From Purpureocillium takamizusanense (taxonomy: Eukaryota; Ascomycota; Sordariomycetes; Hypocreales; Ophiocordycipitaceae): 64,000 nucleotides of DNA. Shown here piece by piece: positions 41,959 through 53,467 of the stretch. The position numbers were made by a program, and so were the translations under genes. Location of the stretch: positions 2,418,001 to 2,482,000 of the forward strand of contig NC_063073.1 in NCBI RefSeq assembly GCF_022605165.1, in the 5' to 3' direction. The notes beneath the pieces were generated by a model. It saw only the letters and a program-made list of their open reading frames with translations. It had not been told where the DNA came from and did not search any database. Each line of letters begins with the position of its first letter. Position 1 is the stretch's first letter.

Positions 41959-43228
41959 CTCGATGGGTCAATTGGCCTCTCTGGGGTCAGTGATGCTTGG
42001 GGGGGGAGGCGTGCAGGCAGGGCTGGCGAGAGGTCGATGTTGGCGTCGCAGTTCGGGACAAGGTCGGCTCGCCGTGGTGGTTGTGGGGCCTGACAATTCA
42101 GGCAAGAAGGCCGGCCAATGACCAGCTCCACAAAAGTCAGCGCACTGCACCGCACCGCTCACCGAGCCATCACCGAGGCTCACCTTGCGGCCGACACTCA
42201 TTGCTCGACACCTGGCGACGGAGCGTCTCCGACCACCATATCATAAGCAGTTTGGTTTATTACGTATCTAACGTAGTTATCGCCGACTCTCAAGCCAAAC
42301 ATGGAACGTCCGGTTTCGCACTGAGGGCCGCTTTGGGCGCGCGCGCAAGCGGCTACGTAGCTGGGAAGTACCCCATTGTGCAACCACGAACAACGTAAAC
42401 ACCCCCAACAGCCAAAGGCCCGCGTGACAACAAGAATTACGACAGCTCGACAAAGCTCGCATGCTGGCGGCGCACATCATCACATAAGCCGCGGCGTTGG
42501 GTTGTCAGTTCACAGCTGCAGCATCTCCGCGGACGCATCAGCCCCAACCCAGCGGACATGCCAGTCACCGTGATGGATGGTGCACCGCGCATTACCCCAA
42601 ACTCAGCCCGTCCATCCAAGGCTTCCCGCCCCCCCACCCGTTTTTCAAGCTCCGTCGGCAGAATCGGTGGTCGCATCACGACAAAGTCAGCCGCCGCCGC
42701 GGCCCGTTTCCTCCTCCTCCTCCTCCTCCTTCTGTTCCTCCTCCTACCTCCTCTTACTCTCGCGGGGGGGTTAACGCGGGCTTCGGCGGTTCGGCAATCC
42801 CCCACCCTTCCACATCCGTCCGCCTGCCCTGCCAGCCAGCAGCAACAGCTGTGTGGTGGTGTTACACCCCGTCCCAAAACGGCGCTCTTTCATCTGCCGT
42901 CATTGGGCGCGTTTCCAGCCATGGCGGCGCGCAGGTGCGGGAGGGCGCATGTCTGCGTGACCACTCCTTGTCCAACTGGGCATGCGGCATGCGCTGCTCG
43001 GAGACAAGACGCTCAGGTTCCGTGTCCATATTCCCGAGAACGACGACGCCGGATGTGATGGGGCGTCGTTGGAGGTGCCTGGCGGGCAGTGATGGAGGGG
43101 CATGGCTTGAGGGCGCATAGTCATATCTTCTACGTGGGAGACTTGGCTGTCGCTTCTACCTCCTTCGCGACCTCGCACCTCCGGACTTTCTTTCTATCCT
43201 TGCTCTCAGATCATAATCATCGGTCATC
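41959..43228. promoter_or_regulatory. Divergent intergenic region between NDUFB7 and NirK
   Basis: 1.27 kb between divergent starts, with no coding signal in the large G/C-rich ORFs around 42.5-43.1 kb. CTC/CCT-type runs appear at about 42710-42745. Both promoters must lie here; no clear TATA box. Confidence 0.35.
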
Positions 43229-44733
43229 ATGAGCGCGCGGTCGAAGCTCTCCAGTATGGTCGCGCTGGGCGCCCGAGGGGCCGGCCTGACGAGATGGCGG
43301 GTGTCTGGCTCTGTCACACCCTTACACCGTCAAGGGCCTCGGTGGGCTCGTCCCGTCACCACGTCGTCGAAGCCATCAGGCACGCCTTCAAGGTCGCGCC
43401 TCGCACCGGTTCTTGCGGCCTCGGCCTGCGTGGCCGTCGGGGCATTCTACATGACGCGGTCGCCTCGCATGGACCTGGCCCACGATGCGGCGGCCGACGT
43501 GCGGAGCAAACAGGTGAGAACCAAGCCACTTAAAGCATCGTCTACCGATTTGCTCTGCGGCGCGTGGCCATAGCGGAGCAGCAGAAAGACAAAGCTAACT
43601 GTTGGCGTTAGCTTCACATGACCCTATCTCCCGCGTCGTCATCGCCGGCCGCCAGCGGGGAGGAGGTGGATGCACGTGTCGCCTATTACGACGCGCTCGA
43701 GGCCAACGCGGCCGACGTGTCGACGCTGCCCATCGAGCACGCGGTGCTGACGTCGGCGCCGTCGGTGCCGCCGCCGATAACGCGGACGCACGCGGCGCTG
43801 GTCAAGGTGGACCTCACGACGTCGCCCAAGATGGTGCAGGTGACGAACCAGCACAAGTACGAGGCGTGGACGTTCAACGGGACGGTGCCGGGGCCGTTCA
43901 TCCGGGCGCGGGCGGGCGACGTGGTGGAGGTGCGGCTGGCGAACCGCGACGAGACGGGCAACCCGCACAACATCGACTCGCACGCCTTCACGGGGCCCGG
44001 GGGCGGGGCGGCGCTGACGACGGCGGACGAGGGCGAGTGCAAGACGGCGCGGTTCCGGCTGCTGTGCCCGGGGCTGTACGTGTACCACTGCGCGGCGGCG
44101 CCGGTGCCGGTGCACATCGCCAACGGCATGTTTGGGCTCATGTACGTTCAGCCGGCGGACGAGCAGTCTCGGGGGCAGGGTTCTTCAGCTGGTGGCCTGC
44201 CCGAGGTGGACCGCGAATACTACGTGATGCAGAGCGAGGTCTACCACGAGCCGCCCGAGGTGGACGAGGAGACGGGGCGGCCGTCGGGGACGGTAGAGTT
44301 CTCGTACCCGCAGGGCCTGCGCGAGGAGCCCAACGCCGTCGTCTTCAACGGGCGCGAGTCGGCGCTGACGCGGGACGCGCCGCTCAAGGCGCGGACGGGG
44401 GAGACGGTGCGCATCTTCTTCGGCAACGCGGGGCCCAACCTGACGAGCTCGCTGCACGTCATCGGGAGCCACTTCCGGCGCGTGTACCGCGACGGCGACG
44501 TGCTGAGCCCGCCGGGGCGCTTCGTGGGGACCGTCGGGGTGCCGCCGGGGGGCGCGACCATTGTGGACCTCAAGGCCGTGGTGCCGGGCACGTACACGCT
44601 CGTCGACCACGCCATCTTCCGCATCGACAAGGGCGCCGTGGGCTTCCTCAACGTGGCGGGCGAGGCGCGGCCCGATGTGTATGGCAGCTCGGAGCCGCCG
44701 GCGCCGTGCGTGGGGTGCAAGCTGCACTCTTGA
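43229..44733 (+). CDS. nirK: Copper-containing nitrite reductase (NirK), mitochondrial type, two exons
   Basis: Exons are 43229-43513 and 43612-44733, giving 468 aa; the intron (98 nt) starts GTGAGA, has CTAAC at about 43595 and ends GTTAG. Residues 1 to about 60 are rich in Arg/Ser with few acids, as in mitochondrial targeting peptides, followed by a hydrophobic stretch LAASACVAVGAFYM. Copper ligands are in place: H214/H219 in NPHNIDSHAFTG (D217 is the catalytic Asp position), H254-C255 in VYHCAAAPVPVH, H263 and M268 in HIANGM, and H382 in LHVIGSHFRR. This covers the type 1 site (H214, C255, H263, M268) and type 2 site (H219, H254, H382). It would reduce nitrite to NO in fungal denitrification. 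The usual Phe after D217 is Ser218 here. G/C-ending codons dominate. Confidence 0.92.
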
Positions 44734-46549
44734 TGGGAAGGGGGGGGGATGGTGGTGGTGGTGGTGGTGATGTGGATGATGATGATGATGATGTTGACGA
44801 TGGTGAGGGTGGTGATGATGTCGACAATAACGGGGGGGGCCATGTTGGGCAGTGTGTACAGGAGCATCAGGAGTGGTACCCATGTTGACTTGCATGCAAT
44901 GGCGAAGCACACGCGCAGTTGGTTATCGTCGTCGTCGTAGTTGTCACGGCCGAGACTGGAAACCCACGGCCGAGTGCATTGTCTGGTCATCCATCTTTTA
45001 CAGCATTATTATATCAGGGGCGCATACAGTTTACATTAGCACAAGTTGCGACGCTGACGAGTCAACCGAGGGGTGAGGGACAGAAACGGTTTCAAGGGCG
45101 TCAGAAGGGCCGTGCAGCCGTAGCCAAACCACTGCCTCTCCACGCACCCATTTGAATCGAACCTCCAAGTATCAAAAGATGAAGTCGTCGTCGTCGTTTC
45201 GGCGCCTATAATGGATGCGTTTTCGTAAAAAAGGAAAAAAAGGGCCCGCCACGTCAATCTACAGTACCCAAGTTGATCAACCAACCAACCAACCACTGGG
45301 CATCCGCCACAACTCGCTCCTACGTGCTATGACGGGACTCGGGAAGCCCAATCCACTCTCTGCTTCGCTTCCCTACTACGCCTGCCCCGCCGCTGTAAAG
45401 TCCCAACAACGCTTCCTCCTCCTCCTCCTCCTCCTCCGCCACAGACCAAACGCCGCGTTGTTGTGGCCCATGGCATCAAACTGGCGGCATTGATTGGTCC
45501 ACAGCGCAGCGCAGCTGGCGACAGCGCATCCTCCCTATACAGTATAATACGGCTTGTAATACGTAGTTTAGTAAATCCGCCACCACAAAATCCGGATGCG
45601 TGCACGGCGCCCCGCCTCGCACCGCCACCCGATTCACGCAAACCCTCCCTGCACGTTCGTTTCATGGTTGCCTCTCCTCTTTTCACGACGCGCGAGCGAC
45701 GAGTGCGCAGCCCGCCCAGCCACGACGTCAGGTGCTCTCGCGTGTCATGCCCGCGTTGGCCGCCGCGTGCATGGTTGGTTCACACGCGCTTCCTCCTCTT
45801 CCCGCGTCGCCTCCGGGCTGGCTGGTTGACGGGCCAGCGGCCACCCACCCCCGGATGTGTCCATGCATGCATTTGCCTTTTGCGGCTTGCCTCGCTCTCT
45901 GCATGTGTTGCCTCTCAGAGCGAGCCTGAAGGACCCCGTAATCGTCGCCTTTCACGCACGTGAGTGCGTGTCGCTATGGCGCTTCCGTACCGAGTTGTGT
46001 GTGTTGTTGTTTTGGTAGCCAAAAAGTAACCAAGTATACGAAGTATATATAGTCGCACTCGTCGGCCTCTTGCTCCCACATGACGCTTCTATAACAAGTG
46101 CAAGTCAGATTCGTATTCTACTATTATTGGTTTTTTTTTCTTACTCCTCCTCTCCCAAGTCGTCTTTTGCTCGGTCTTTACATTTGATACCCCCCCTCCT
46201 CTCAGTCCAGTGCCGTAGTAGCTTTTAGTTGGTGCCTTTTTCGTCGTCGTCCCCCAACTCTGCTCACAACTACCACCACATTCATTCTTCTCGTGTACCC
46301 GCCAACGAGCTCTCGCCGTCTTCACCTACACGTACTTTGTACAATTTACACATACACACGTCGCGCGCATCAACCACAAGTCACACACACACACACAGCA
46401 CACACATACAGACAGACAGACGCATCGTCTTATACAGACAGACGCCGAGACGTACACTCACTTACGTATCCATACATTTACAACGTCACTTACACGCAAC
46501 CACAACACCAACACACCCTTGGGCAGATACATCGTCCTCCACCACCACC
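44734..46549. promoter_or_regulatory. Intergenic stretch and long FHA-gene leader
   Basis: About 1.8 kb. GGT and GAT runs lie just after NirK (44750-44800), CCAA repeats at about 45281-45294, CCT at 45411-45436, and a TATATATA box at 46044-46051, about 500 bp before the FHA gene ATG. The leader is rich in CA and CT. No supported gene. Confidence 0.4.
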
Positions 46550-47782
46550 ATGTCCATCAGCAGCAGCATCATCACCATCAACGACGACAACGACAGCGAC
46601 ACCTTCGCCTGGTTGGTCCCCACGGCGTCCTCGTCCGTCGCCCAGCGCGCTCTTCATCTCGCCCCCAACGCGCCTCTCGTTCTGCGCCGCGGCGGTGGCC
46701 CGTCGTCGTCGTCATCCATCCCCGCGCAACACTATCCCTCCTCCCCTAACCCTCTCCCCCTCGACGTTGACGCCGTCGTGCGCCTGTCCTTTTCTCAGAC
46801 TACCAAGCACCCGGGCTGCTTCACCATCGGCACCGACCCCTCCGCATGCGACCTCGTCCTCCTCCCTACCTGCCCCCTTTCTCACCAGCCCTCCTTTCCC
46901 TCCTCCTCTTCTAATTCTTCCTTTCCCTCTTCTTCCTCTTCTTTTCCTCCTACGTCCAACAGCAGCAGCAGCAGCAGCAGCGTCGACACCGCACCACCAC
47001 CACCACCACCACCAGCGACAAGCGGCTCATCATCAGGCCCCTTCATCTCGCGCCAGCACTGCGCCCTCACCTTCGACGACGCCGCCCGCCTCGTGCTCCA
47101 CGACTTTTCCGCCCGCGGCACCGCCGTCTGGCTCGGCTGGGAGTCGGCCGGCGACCTGGTGGACCACACCTGGGTCCTCTCGGGCCCTCCTCCTCCTCCT
47201 CCGCCGCCGCCGTCTGTTGTTGCCCCCGACCCTGTTGCCGACCCTGACGCCATGATTACCACTACTACTCCCATCGTCACCGCAACAATGGCGGCAGCCA
47301 CGCCACGCACCGTCATCGACATCCAGGGCGCGCACTTCCAGCTCCTCCTCAACACGCGCCTCGCCGCCGCCGACCCAGTCGCCTACCGCGCCAAAGTCGC
47401 TGCCTTTTGCGCGCCCCAAGCGCCATCATCATTCTCCTCCACCACCATCACCACCACGTGCCGCAACCCCCCGGCGCACGAATACTACTGCTCTTCCTCC
47501 TCCTCCATGTCCCTCGCAAGCAACAACGGCGGCAGCACCGGCATCCCTCCGTGGCTCGCCGACGATCCCGTGCTCGCCGCCCTCATCAGCAGCAGCAGCA
47601 GCAGCAGCAGCAGCCGCTGGGTCCGCGAGTCTCTGCTGGCTGGCTCCCCGCCGCCGCGCATCTTCAAGCACGTCGTCGTCAAGGCGGCGGCGGCGGCGCA
47701 TGAGCCCGCCGCTAGTACGCAGGAGGTGTATCTGTGGAATGTGGCACGGCCGTGGGAGCCCATGGTGCGGGCGTCGGCGTGA
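46550..47782 (+). CDS. FHA-domain protein without visible kinase domain
   Basis: 410 aa from the ATG at 46550; the frame is open upstream only through a CA/CT-rich leader. The FHA signal is split by an insert: strand VVRLSFSQTTKHPGCFTIGTDPSACDLVL, then a Ser/Pro-rich stretch (about residues 110-165), then FISRQHCALTFDDAARLVLHDFSARGTAVW, with the usual S-R-x-H motif (SRQHC). In related fungal proteins an FHA of this type lies before a Ser/Thr kinase; here the protein ends with YLWNVARPWEPM and no kinase motifs follow in any frame before the next gene. It could be a phosphothreonine-binding adaptor. Poly-Pro and poly-Ser (AGC repeats at about 46961-46980 and 47587-47614) are coded. Function is inferred. 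Confidence 0.68.
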   Translation: MSISSSIITINDDNDSDTFAWLVPTASSSVAQRALHLAPNAPLVLRRGGGPSSSSSIPAQHYPSSPNPLPLDVDAVVRLSFSQTTKHPGCFTIGTDPSACDLVLLPTCPLSHQPSFPSSSSNSSFPSSSSSFPPTSNSSSSSSSVDTAPPPPPPPATSGSSSGPFISRQHCALTFDDAARLVLHDFSARGTAVWLGWESAGDLVDHTWVLSGPPPPPPPPPSVVAPDPVADPDAMITTTTPIVTATMAAATPRTVIDIQGAHFQLLLNTRLAAADPVAYRAKVAAFCAPQAPSSFSSTTITTTCRNPPAHEYYCSSSSSMSLASNNGGSTGIPPWLADDPVLAALISSSSSSSSSRWVRESLLAGSPPPRIFKHVVVKAAAAAHEPAASTQEVYLWNVARPWEPMVRASA

Positions 47783-48283
47783 TTGATGTAAATGTCCCCC
47801 ATGACCTTGTTGCTGGTGTGAGCAGTCTCGGAGGCAGTGTGAAAGAGAACGGAGGGGGGCGGGGGAGGGGAGAAGGGACAGATGGGAGAAAAATGATAGG
47901 GGATGCTGCTGGAGGGACAGGTGGGAGAGAAATGATGGGGATGCTGATGGAGGGACAGATGGGAGAGAGAAATGATGGAGATGTTGATGGACGTGGACAG
48001 GTTGTTGCTGTTCTTTCTCATTTTGTCTGGTTACTCATTCACGCCCAAGCCACCGCAGATTGTTCGTGGAGCGCGGCGCTGGCGCACGACCGACCGACTC
48101 TTTTTCATTCATGTCTTTGAAAGGTCTCTGTGAGGACTTGTTTCGACGACTACTCCGCTCTTTAATATGTATGGTTCAGGCAGACAGGTAGCGACGCGGA
48201 ACGCTTCTCGCAGGATGCGAACAGACACATGTAGTAACTCCAATACTCCGCTTGACTCCAACCAACAGAATGGCACCCCTCTT
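47783..48283. other. Convergent intergenic stretch with minisatellite
   Basis: 501 bp between the FHA gene and the A43 gene. It holds the tandem repeat listed separately (47874-47990). No coding signal. Confidence 0.5.
47874..47990. repeat. Minisatellite, three copies of about 39 bp
   Basis: Copies are 47874-47912 (39 bp), 47913-47950 (38 bp) and 47951-47990 (40 bp). Each starts AGGGACAG and ends GATG(C/T)TG(C/A)TGG. The middle differs by small indels and substitutions, which indicates past unit duplication. Confidence 0.85.
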
Positions 48284-49774
48284 TCAATCCGCCTCCTCGC
48301 TTTGCGCGCGGCTGACCGTCCACGGCTCGGGCTTGGGCTCCTCGCTCTCCGGCTCCGCCTGCTCCTGTGTCTCCCCCTGCTTCTGCTCATCGGCGGCGCC
48401 GTCGGCCGCGAACCGCGTCATGGCAAAGTCGGGCGCCCGGCGCCGCTCGACGGCCCGCCCGCCGACCCTCTTCTCCTTGCGCATCTGCGCCGCCCGAGCC
48501 TCTTCCTTGACGAGCTTCTTCTCGCTCTCGCGGTCCAGCATCGTGCCCTCGAGGCTGAGGTAGCTGGTCTCGCCGCTCGTGCCCGCGTCAAAGTTGCGTA
48601 TCCGGAAGCGCACCTTGCCCGTGACCCGCTCGCCCTGGCCGTCGACCCAGAAGCCCGTGCTGTGGACCTGGCGCACCACGCCGTGGTCGTCGGCCGTGAT
48701 GACCGACGCCGTCTCCTCGAAGCCGTGCGCCTCGACCGACTCGTTGGACACCCACCGCCACGACGGCGGCAGCCGCCGCGCTTCGACGGACGCGTTGAAT
48801 CGCCCGAAGCAGACGACGCCGATGTGGCCTTCTGTCTGCAGGTTGATGCTGCCTTCCATCCACGCGCCACGGCTGGGAACGAACAGCTCCACGTCGGCGG
48901 TGATCCAGCCGAACCCGACGGCGAACTCGCGCTGTGATAGCACCGTCGTCGGCGTGTCGTCGTCGGTCGCCGCCCCGTCTCGTCCCGGCTCGGGCCCGAT
49001 GGCCACGTTCTTATAGTCAAGCAGCACGCCGCGCAATGCGGGCACATACTTGTTCTGGAGGTGCTGCAGGTGCTGGTACTTGGAGTTGGTGACGGGTTGC
49101 GCCCAGCCTTGCGGGTATAGCGGCTCGTAGAGAGAGACGGTCTGCGAAAAGAAGGGGAAGCGGGGATTGGCGGGCATGTCGGGTGGCTGATAGATGTTGG
49201 AGGACTGCGACACGGACGATGCCTGGGGTTGGTCGATGTCCATGGTGTCGATGTCAGTCGGCGCGGCATTCGCGGTCGTCAAGGGCTCGGCGGCGGGCTC
49301 GTCGGCATGCTTCTTGGACTTTTTCTTCTTTTTATGTTTCTTCTCGGTGTCGTCCTCGGCCTTGACGGGCAGCTCATGTTCGGCTGCAGCCTCCTCGGCC
49401 TCTCTGTGCTTCTTCTTCTTAGGCTTCTTCTTCTCCGCCTTGGCCTCCTCGGCCTCGGGCTGCTGCTCCTCCGTCTCCGCCTTCACGAGCTCATTTTCCT
49501 GCAGCTTGCTCGTCTTGTCTTTCTTCTTCTTCTTCTTATCCTTCTTGTCTTTTTTGTCTTTTTTGCTCGGTTGGGCATCGGCCGCATCCGGGGCAATGGC
49601 AGCGGCGGTGCTCTTGGACTTTTTGTGCCGGCGCTCTGTGTCGCCGTCGGCGGCAGCGGCGTCCTCCCCCTCCTCCTCCCGGGCGCGCTTCTTCTTCTTC
49701 TCCGACTTGTCTTTCTTGTGCTTCTTCTCCGCCTTGGCAGACGCAGCCGGCTCGGGCGACATGGCGGCAGGCAT
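48284..49774 (-). CDS. RPA43: RNA polymerase I subunit A43 (RPA43)-like
   Basis: 496 aa, single exon; ATG at 49774 (a second in-frame ATG four codons on). The first about 165 residues are a Lys/Glu/Ala-rich nuclear-type extension with many KKKK runs. The conserved part starts with PRFPFFSQTVSLYEPLYPQGW. Then KYVPALRGVLLDYKNVAI, EFAVGFGWITADVELFVPSRGAWMEG and HIGVVCFGRFNASVEARRLP form the OB/Rpb7-like stalk fold; GRFNASVEARRLP and HSTGFWVDGQG are characteristic of A43. The end is again Gln/Glu-rich. A43 joins A14 to form the Pol I stalk that contacts Rrn3 to start rRNA transcription. The long basic N-terminus is an expansion compared with yeast A43. It converges on the FHA gene. Confidence 0.88.
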   Translation of the reverse strand: MPAAMSPEPAASAKAEKKHKKDKSEKKKKRAREEEGEDAAAADGDTERRHKKSKSTAAAIAPDAADAQPSKKDKKDKKDKKKKKKDKTSKLQENELVKAETEEQQPEAEEAKAEKKKPKKKKHREAEEAAAEHELPVKAEDDTEKKHKKKKKSKKHADEPAAEPLTTANAAPTDIDTMDIDQPQASSVSQSSNIYQPPDMPANPRFPFFSQTVSLYEPLYPQGWAQPVTNSKYQHLQHLQNKYVPALRGVLLDYKNVAIGPEPGRDGAATDDDTPTTVLSQREFAVGFGWITADVELFVPSRGAWMEGSINLQTEGHIGVVCFGRFNASVEARRLPPSWRWVSNESVEAHGFEETASVITADDHGVVRQVHSTGFWVDGQGERVTGKVRFRIRNFDAGTSGETSYLSLEGTMLDRESEKKLVKEEARAAQMRKEKRVGGRAVERRRAPDFAMTRFAADGAADEQKQGETQEQAEPESEEPKPEPWTVSRAQSEEAD

Positions 49775-52700
49775 TGCGTCGAGCGCCGCTGGCGTGCGTC
49801 GTGGTGGTGGTGGTGCTGGGTGTGGTGCTGCCGTGCCCGAATCGCTGCCGCTGCTCGTTCCGCCCAGGGTAAATTTTTCTGGCAGAGGTGCTTATCGATT
49901 GCGGGCGACGCTCACCGAGGTGGGGCGCTCACCGAGCAGCCTGACCGGGCGGCGGCGACCGGTGAGACGGTTGGGTGCTGGCACAAGAGCTACTTGCCAT
50001 CATGAGCCAAGCATAACATCGATATGTTGTTATTATCGGCTCATGTCGTGTATTATCGGACGAACCTTGAATGCTCCCATGCGCCATGTGCTGAGCTACG
50101 CCGTCTAAACGCGTGCGAAGCGTACAATGTGCTGCTTCCAGCGTCTGTTGGGTTTTGCACCGACACCAACAAGGCTTCTGAACAACGTCGCCGATGGGCA
50201 CGTGCAACTCTCCATCACACAAAGGTGGCACTTGTTTCTCATCGCCATCATCGCCCGAGCACGCGTGCCAGAGCAGACTGGCCAGTGGTACATTGCACCG
50301 CACGCCAAGTCGGCGCACGACTCAAGTAGAGAACCAATCTTGTACTAACAAAGCCGGCTACCCTACACTGTCGAAGCTCGGCAAAGTTTTTTGACTTTTT
50401 CCCCCTCTTATCCCGCTACCTGCGCTTGGGTGCAAAACCCAAAACTATGGCCCACCAGCCTATCGCAGACTCTCGATCGAAGGGTCTTTCTGGTCATCTA
50501 GGCAGTGCTCGGGCATCTTCTGGAAGCCTGCTTCAGTCGTTGGGGCTGTCGGCTAACTCTGTGTGGAAGATTCTGTCCATGTCGTCTGACAAGATGAAGC
50601 CAAGGAAGAAGCACAGCGGGCTTGGACCGCCGAAACATGCGCCTGGGCAAAACTGTTTACAGAGACAAACGCACAGTAAATGATTCCAAAGCCCGCCACT
50701 CAAACGAAGACTTTTTCTTCGACAAGACTTGGGGTCATCGCAGCGGAGTGCGGGCCGCCTGTCGATGTGCACGCGCACTGCGGGAACGATGGAGAGTTCT
50801 CAAGGCCCAGCGGTCTGTGCTGCGCCTGGATCGTGCGATCGTCTCCTCTTGGCCTGCTCAAGCATCGTGGAGCGCGCGCTCGGCTCCCCGCGATCTCACG
50901 ATGCGGAAAATGGGGTCGAGCCGTGCGCGAGCCGCCGGCTGGGACTGGATTCTCCCGTGTCCCCCCCCCCCGCATCCGCCTGTCTGTCACATTCCCTTGC
51001 CCCGGCCGGTGTTGCGCGACTGACTCTTTCGACGCCATCTGGGATGAAACTATCGAAGCACCTGTCAAACCAGAGGGCCTTGGTGACCGACAGTCGTTCA
51101 CCGAGTTGACCGAGTCGCCGACCGTCCAAGGTTCGAGTCGTCGCCTCCAACAACCGCCAGTGCCCGTCGTGCTGTTGCTCCCATAACCGCCGCTCGGGGC
51201 TGGCCCCTCCATAGAGACGGGCGGGCGGGAGGGCGGCGACACGTCCTGGCCGTTCCACGACCGCGGCAGCTGCCCTTTCCGGCGAAAGGGGACGGGACGA
51301 CAGCCGCGGGCGTTACGCGGCCATGCGTTGGGCCGCGGAGACAGTGAATGTGAATGTGCCTCACACCCTCCTCCTCCTCCCTCTCCTCTTCCTCACTTCG
51401 CGTAACCAAGACGCCGCCGCTCAGGCACCGAAGCCGGGCGACTGGACCTCCTCGGCCACGGCAGCAGCGCCGCCCGCCCACGGAAGAACGGCAGAGGAGG
51501 TACGTATACTGTACAGTACTTTCGGGTCCCATCCATTCATGTTTATCCATCCCGTGATGAGGCGGTGCGCGCTGGGTCCTGCGAGAGACGTCTGCGAGCC
51601 ACGTCAGTTGTCAGAGTCTAAAGCCACACTCCACCTCGCCCAAAGATGAAGGCGGCCGGACCCCCCAGTCCTCCACTCTTCATGTCTCTACTACTACCGC
51701 GACTACGACTACGTACTACTAGTACTACAATAGTATTCATCGCCGACACAAGAGTCTCCAGAATACTAACTCCAGCGTGCCGACGCGCTAGAAACTCGTC
51801 GCAGAACCTGCGCGAATCCCGCCCGTTGGCTTTCGAGTTGGGACGAGTCCGGCAGGCCCTTCCAACAGTCGTTCCTACTGCAACCCTAGGCCGTCGCCAC
51901 CGCCGTTTGTAATCTACGCATCGGCGCAAGGCAGCAGCAGCAGCAGCAGCAGCAGTCAATACCTCGCACGTGTGAGTCAAAGGGAGATGGGGGGCAACAT
52001 GGACGGCTGCCCGACGTTCTCCGGAACGCGCCCAAAGCGATCCAAAGTCACGCAATGCAGTGCTTGCCCTACCACAGTGGCAGGTAACGTAGTACGTGTA
52101 AGTATAGTGACGTGGTGGTGGTGGTGGTGGTGGTGGTGGTGAACAAAGATAGAGAGGTCGCCAACGAGTTGGCTGCCAGTCTGTTGGCTGCTGTTTCATG
52201 CTCTTGTTTCCTGTCTGCCCAACAGAAACCAAACTGGCAGATGCCGTTTGGTCAAGGCCTGCGGCATGTCCGTGGCCCATGCCGCGCATCATCTGCAATA
52301 TACATGTCACTGCCGTGCCCGCTGACATGGCTCATCACCCTCCAACGGGCCGTCGTCGTCGCCGCCCCCCTTCCGTCTGACACACACACACCAGTCAGTT
52401 AATGCCGCCCTGTGGTCTGTTCAGCCTGCATGTGCCGTCCCTGCATCTATCCGACACCTCCTGCAGGAGCCGCTGGCCGGTCTGAAACGCACACCCGCGC
52501 GCCTCCATGCAGGTACGCATGCACAAAGTCTGCCGGGCCGTTTTCAGGGAGCAGAGCAGAGTGCCGCCACAATCCCCCTGGGCTTCCACGTGCCGGGATG
52601 GGATGGGATGGCTGCCCCCCCGGGACCTCGCCGCTGCTCTGGTCCCTGGGCCTATTCCCCGCTAGGTTTAGGTTTTGCTCGACTCGATCCAATCGGCCGT

Positions 52701-53467
52701 TTCCTCTGTGCCTCGGTGGTGTGGTGGTGGTGGTGGTGGGTGCCTTGACACTGAGTCGGCCAACTGGCCGGACCCCACCATCCATCTCGAAGCTGTTCGT
52801 CCCGTTGGAGCCTCTCCTGCCGGGAGAGACTGTGTTGCAGTGACCATGACTTTTTTTCTCTTTCTTTATCATTCCCTTTATTGTGGGGGAACGGCCACAT
52901 GGGACCGCTTCTTCGCACCCCGTAGCCCCCCCCCTTTCCCAACGGCAAACCTGGGTCCACCAACAGAGTCAGGTACCAACAAGATGCTTCCTCTTCTGTC
53001 CGGCGGGGCGGCTTTGGCCCCCCGCCCCTCACCTCCTCCCCTTTCAAGCCCACACGCAACAACCCCACGCGCGCGCTTGCGTGTAAGTCGCTGTCACGTC
53101 CCTCGCCTTACTCGCACGATCCGCCACGCACAACGAAAACTGTGATGGAGGGTATGGTATGTATGCAGGTACTATGGGCACGGGCGAAGAATCTGTATCC
53201 TGCGGAGGGGGGAGCCAGATGGGTATAAGAAGGCCCCGTTCGTCGATCAGATCCAAGGAAGATCTTCTTTCTCTCTCCAGTCCATCACCAACAAACTCAC
53301 ATTCCCTTCTCAGAGTATCTTACTCTAGTCGCTCTCTGCAGCACATCACTTTCCTTTGATACAACAAATCTTCACTACCTTCCTTGACCAACCTTTTTTT
53401 CTTTACTATTACGACTTTTGACAAGTCCATCCTTTCACTACTACTACTACCAACCAACACCATCAAG
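49775..53467. promoter_or_regulatory. Longest gene-free stretch (3.7 kb) between A43 and secreted protein
   Basis: No ORF here shows a recognisable domain. It holds a CAG run (about 51929-51953), a GGT run (52110-52140), and a TATAAG box at about 53224-53229, roughly 240 bp before the secreted-protein ATG. Pyrimidine-rich leader sequence precedes that gene. I see no tRNA or snRNA. Confidence 0.35.

Noticed and set aside
43602..44888. 428-codon plus-strand ORF overlapping NirK
   Set aside because: Alternative frame of NirK exon 2; Arg/Gly/Ala-rich with no domain.
50447..50683. 79-codon ORF starting at an ATG
   Set aside because: Small, no signal peptide, no homology wording.
51130..51142. 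GGTTCGAGTC string like a tRNA T-loop
   Set aside because: No matching acceptor, D or anticodon arms in the flanks.
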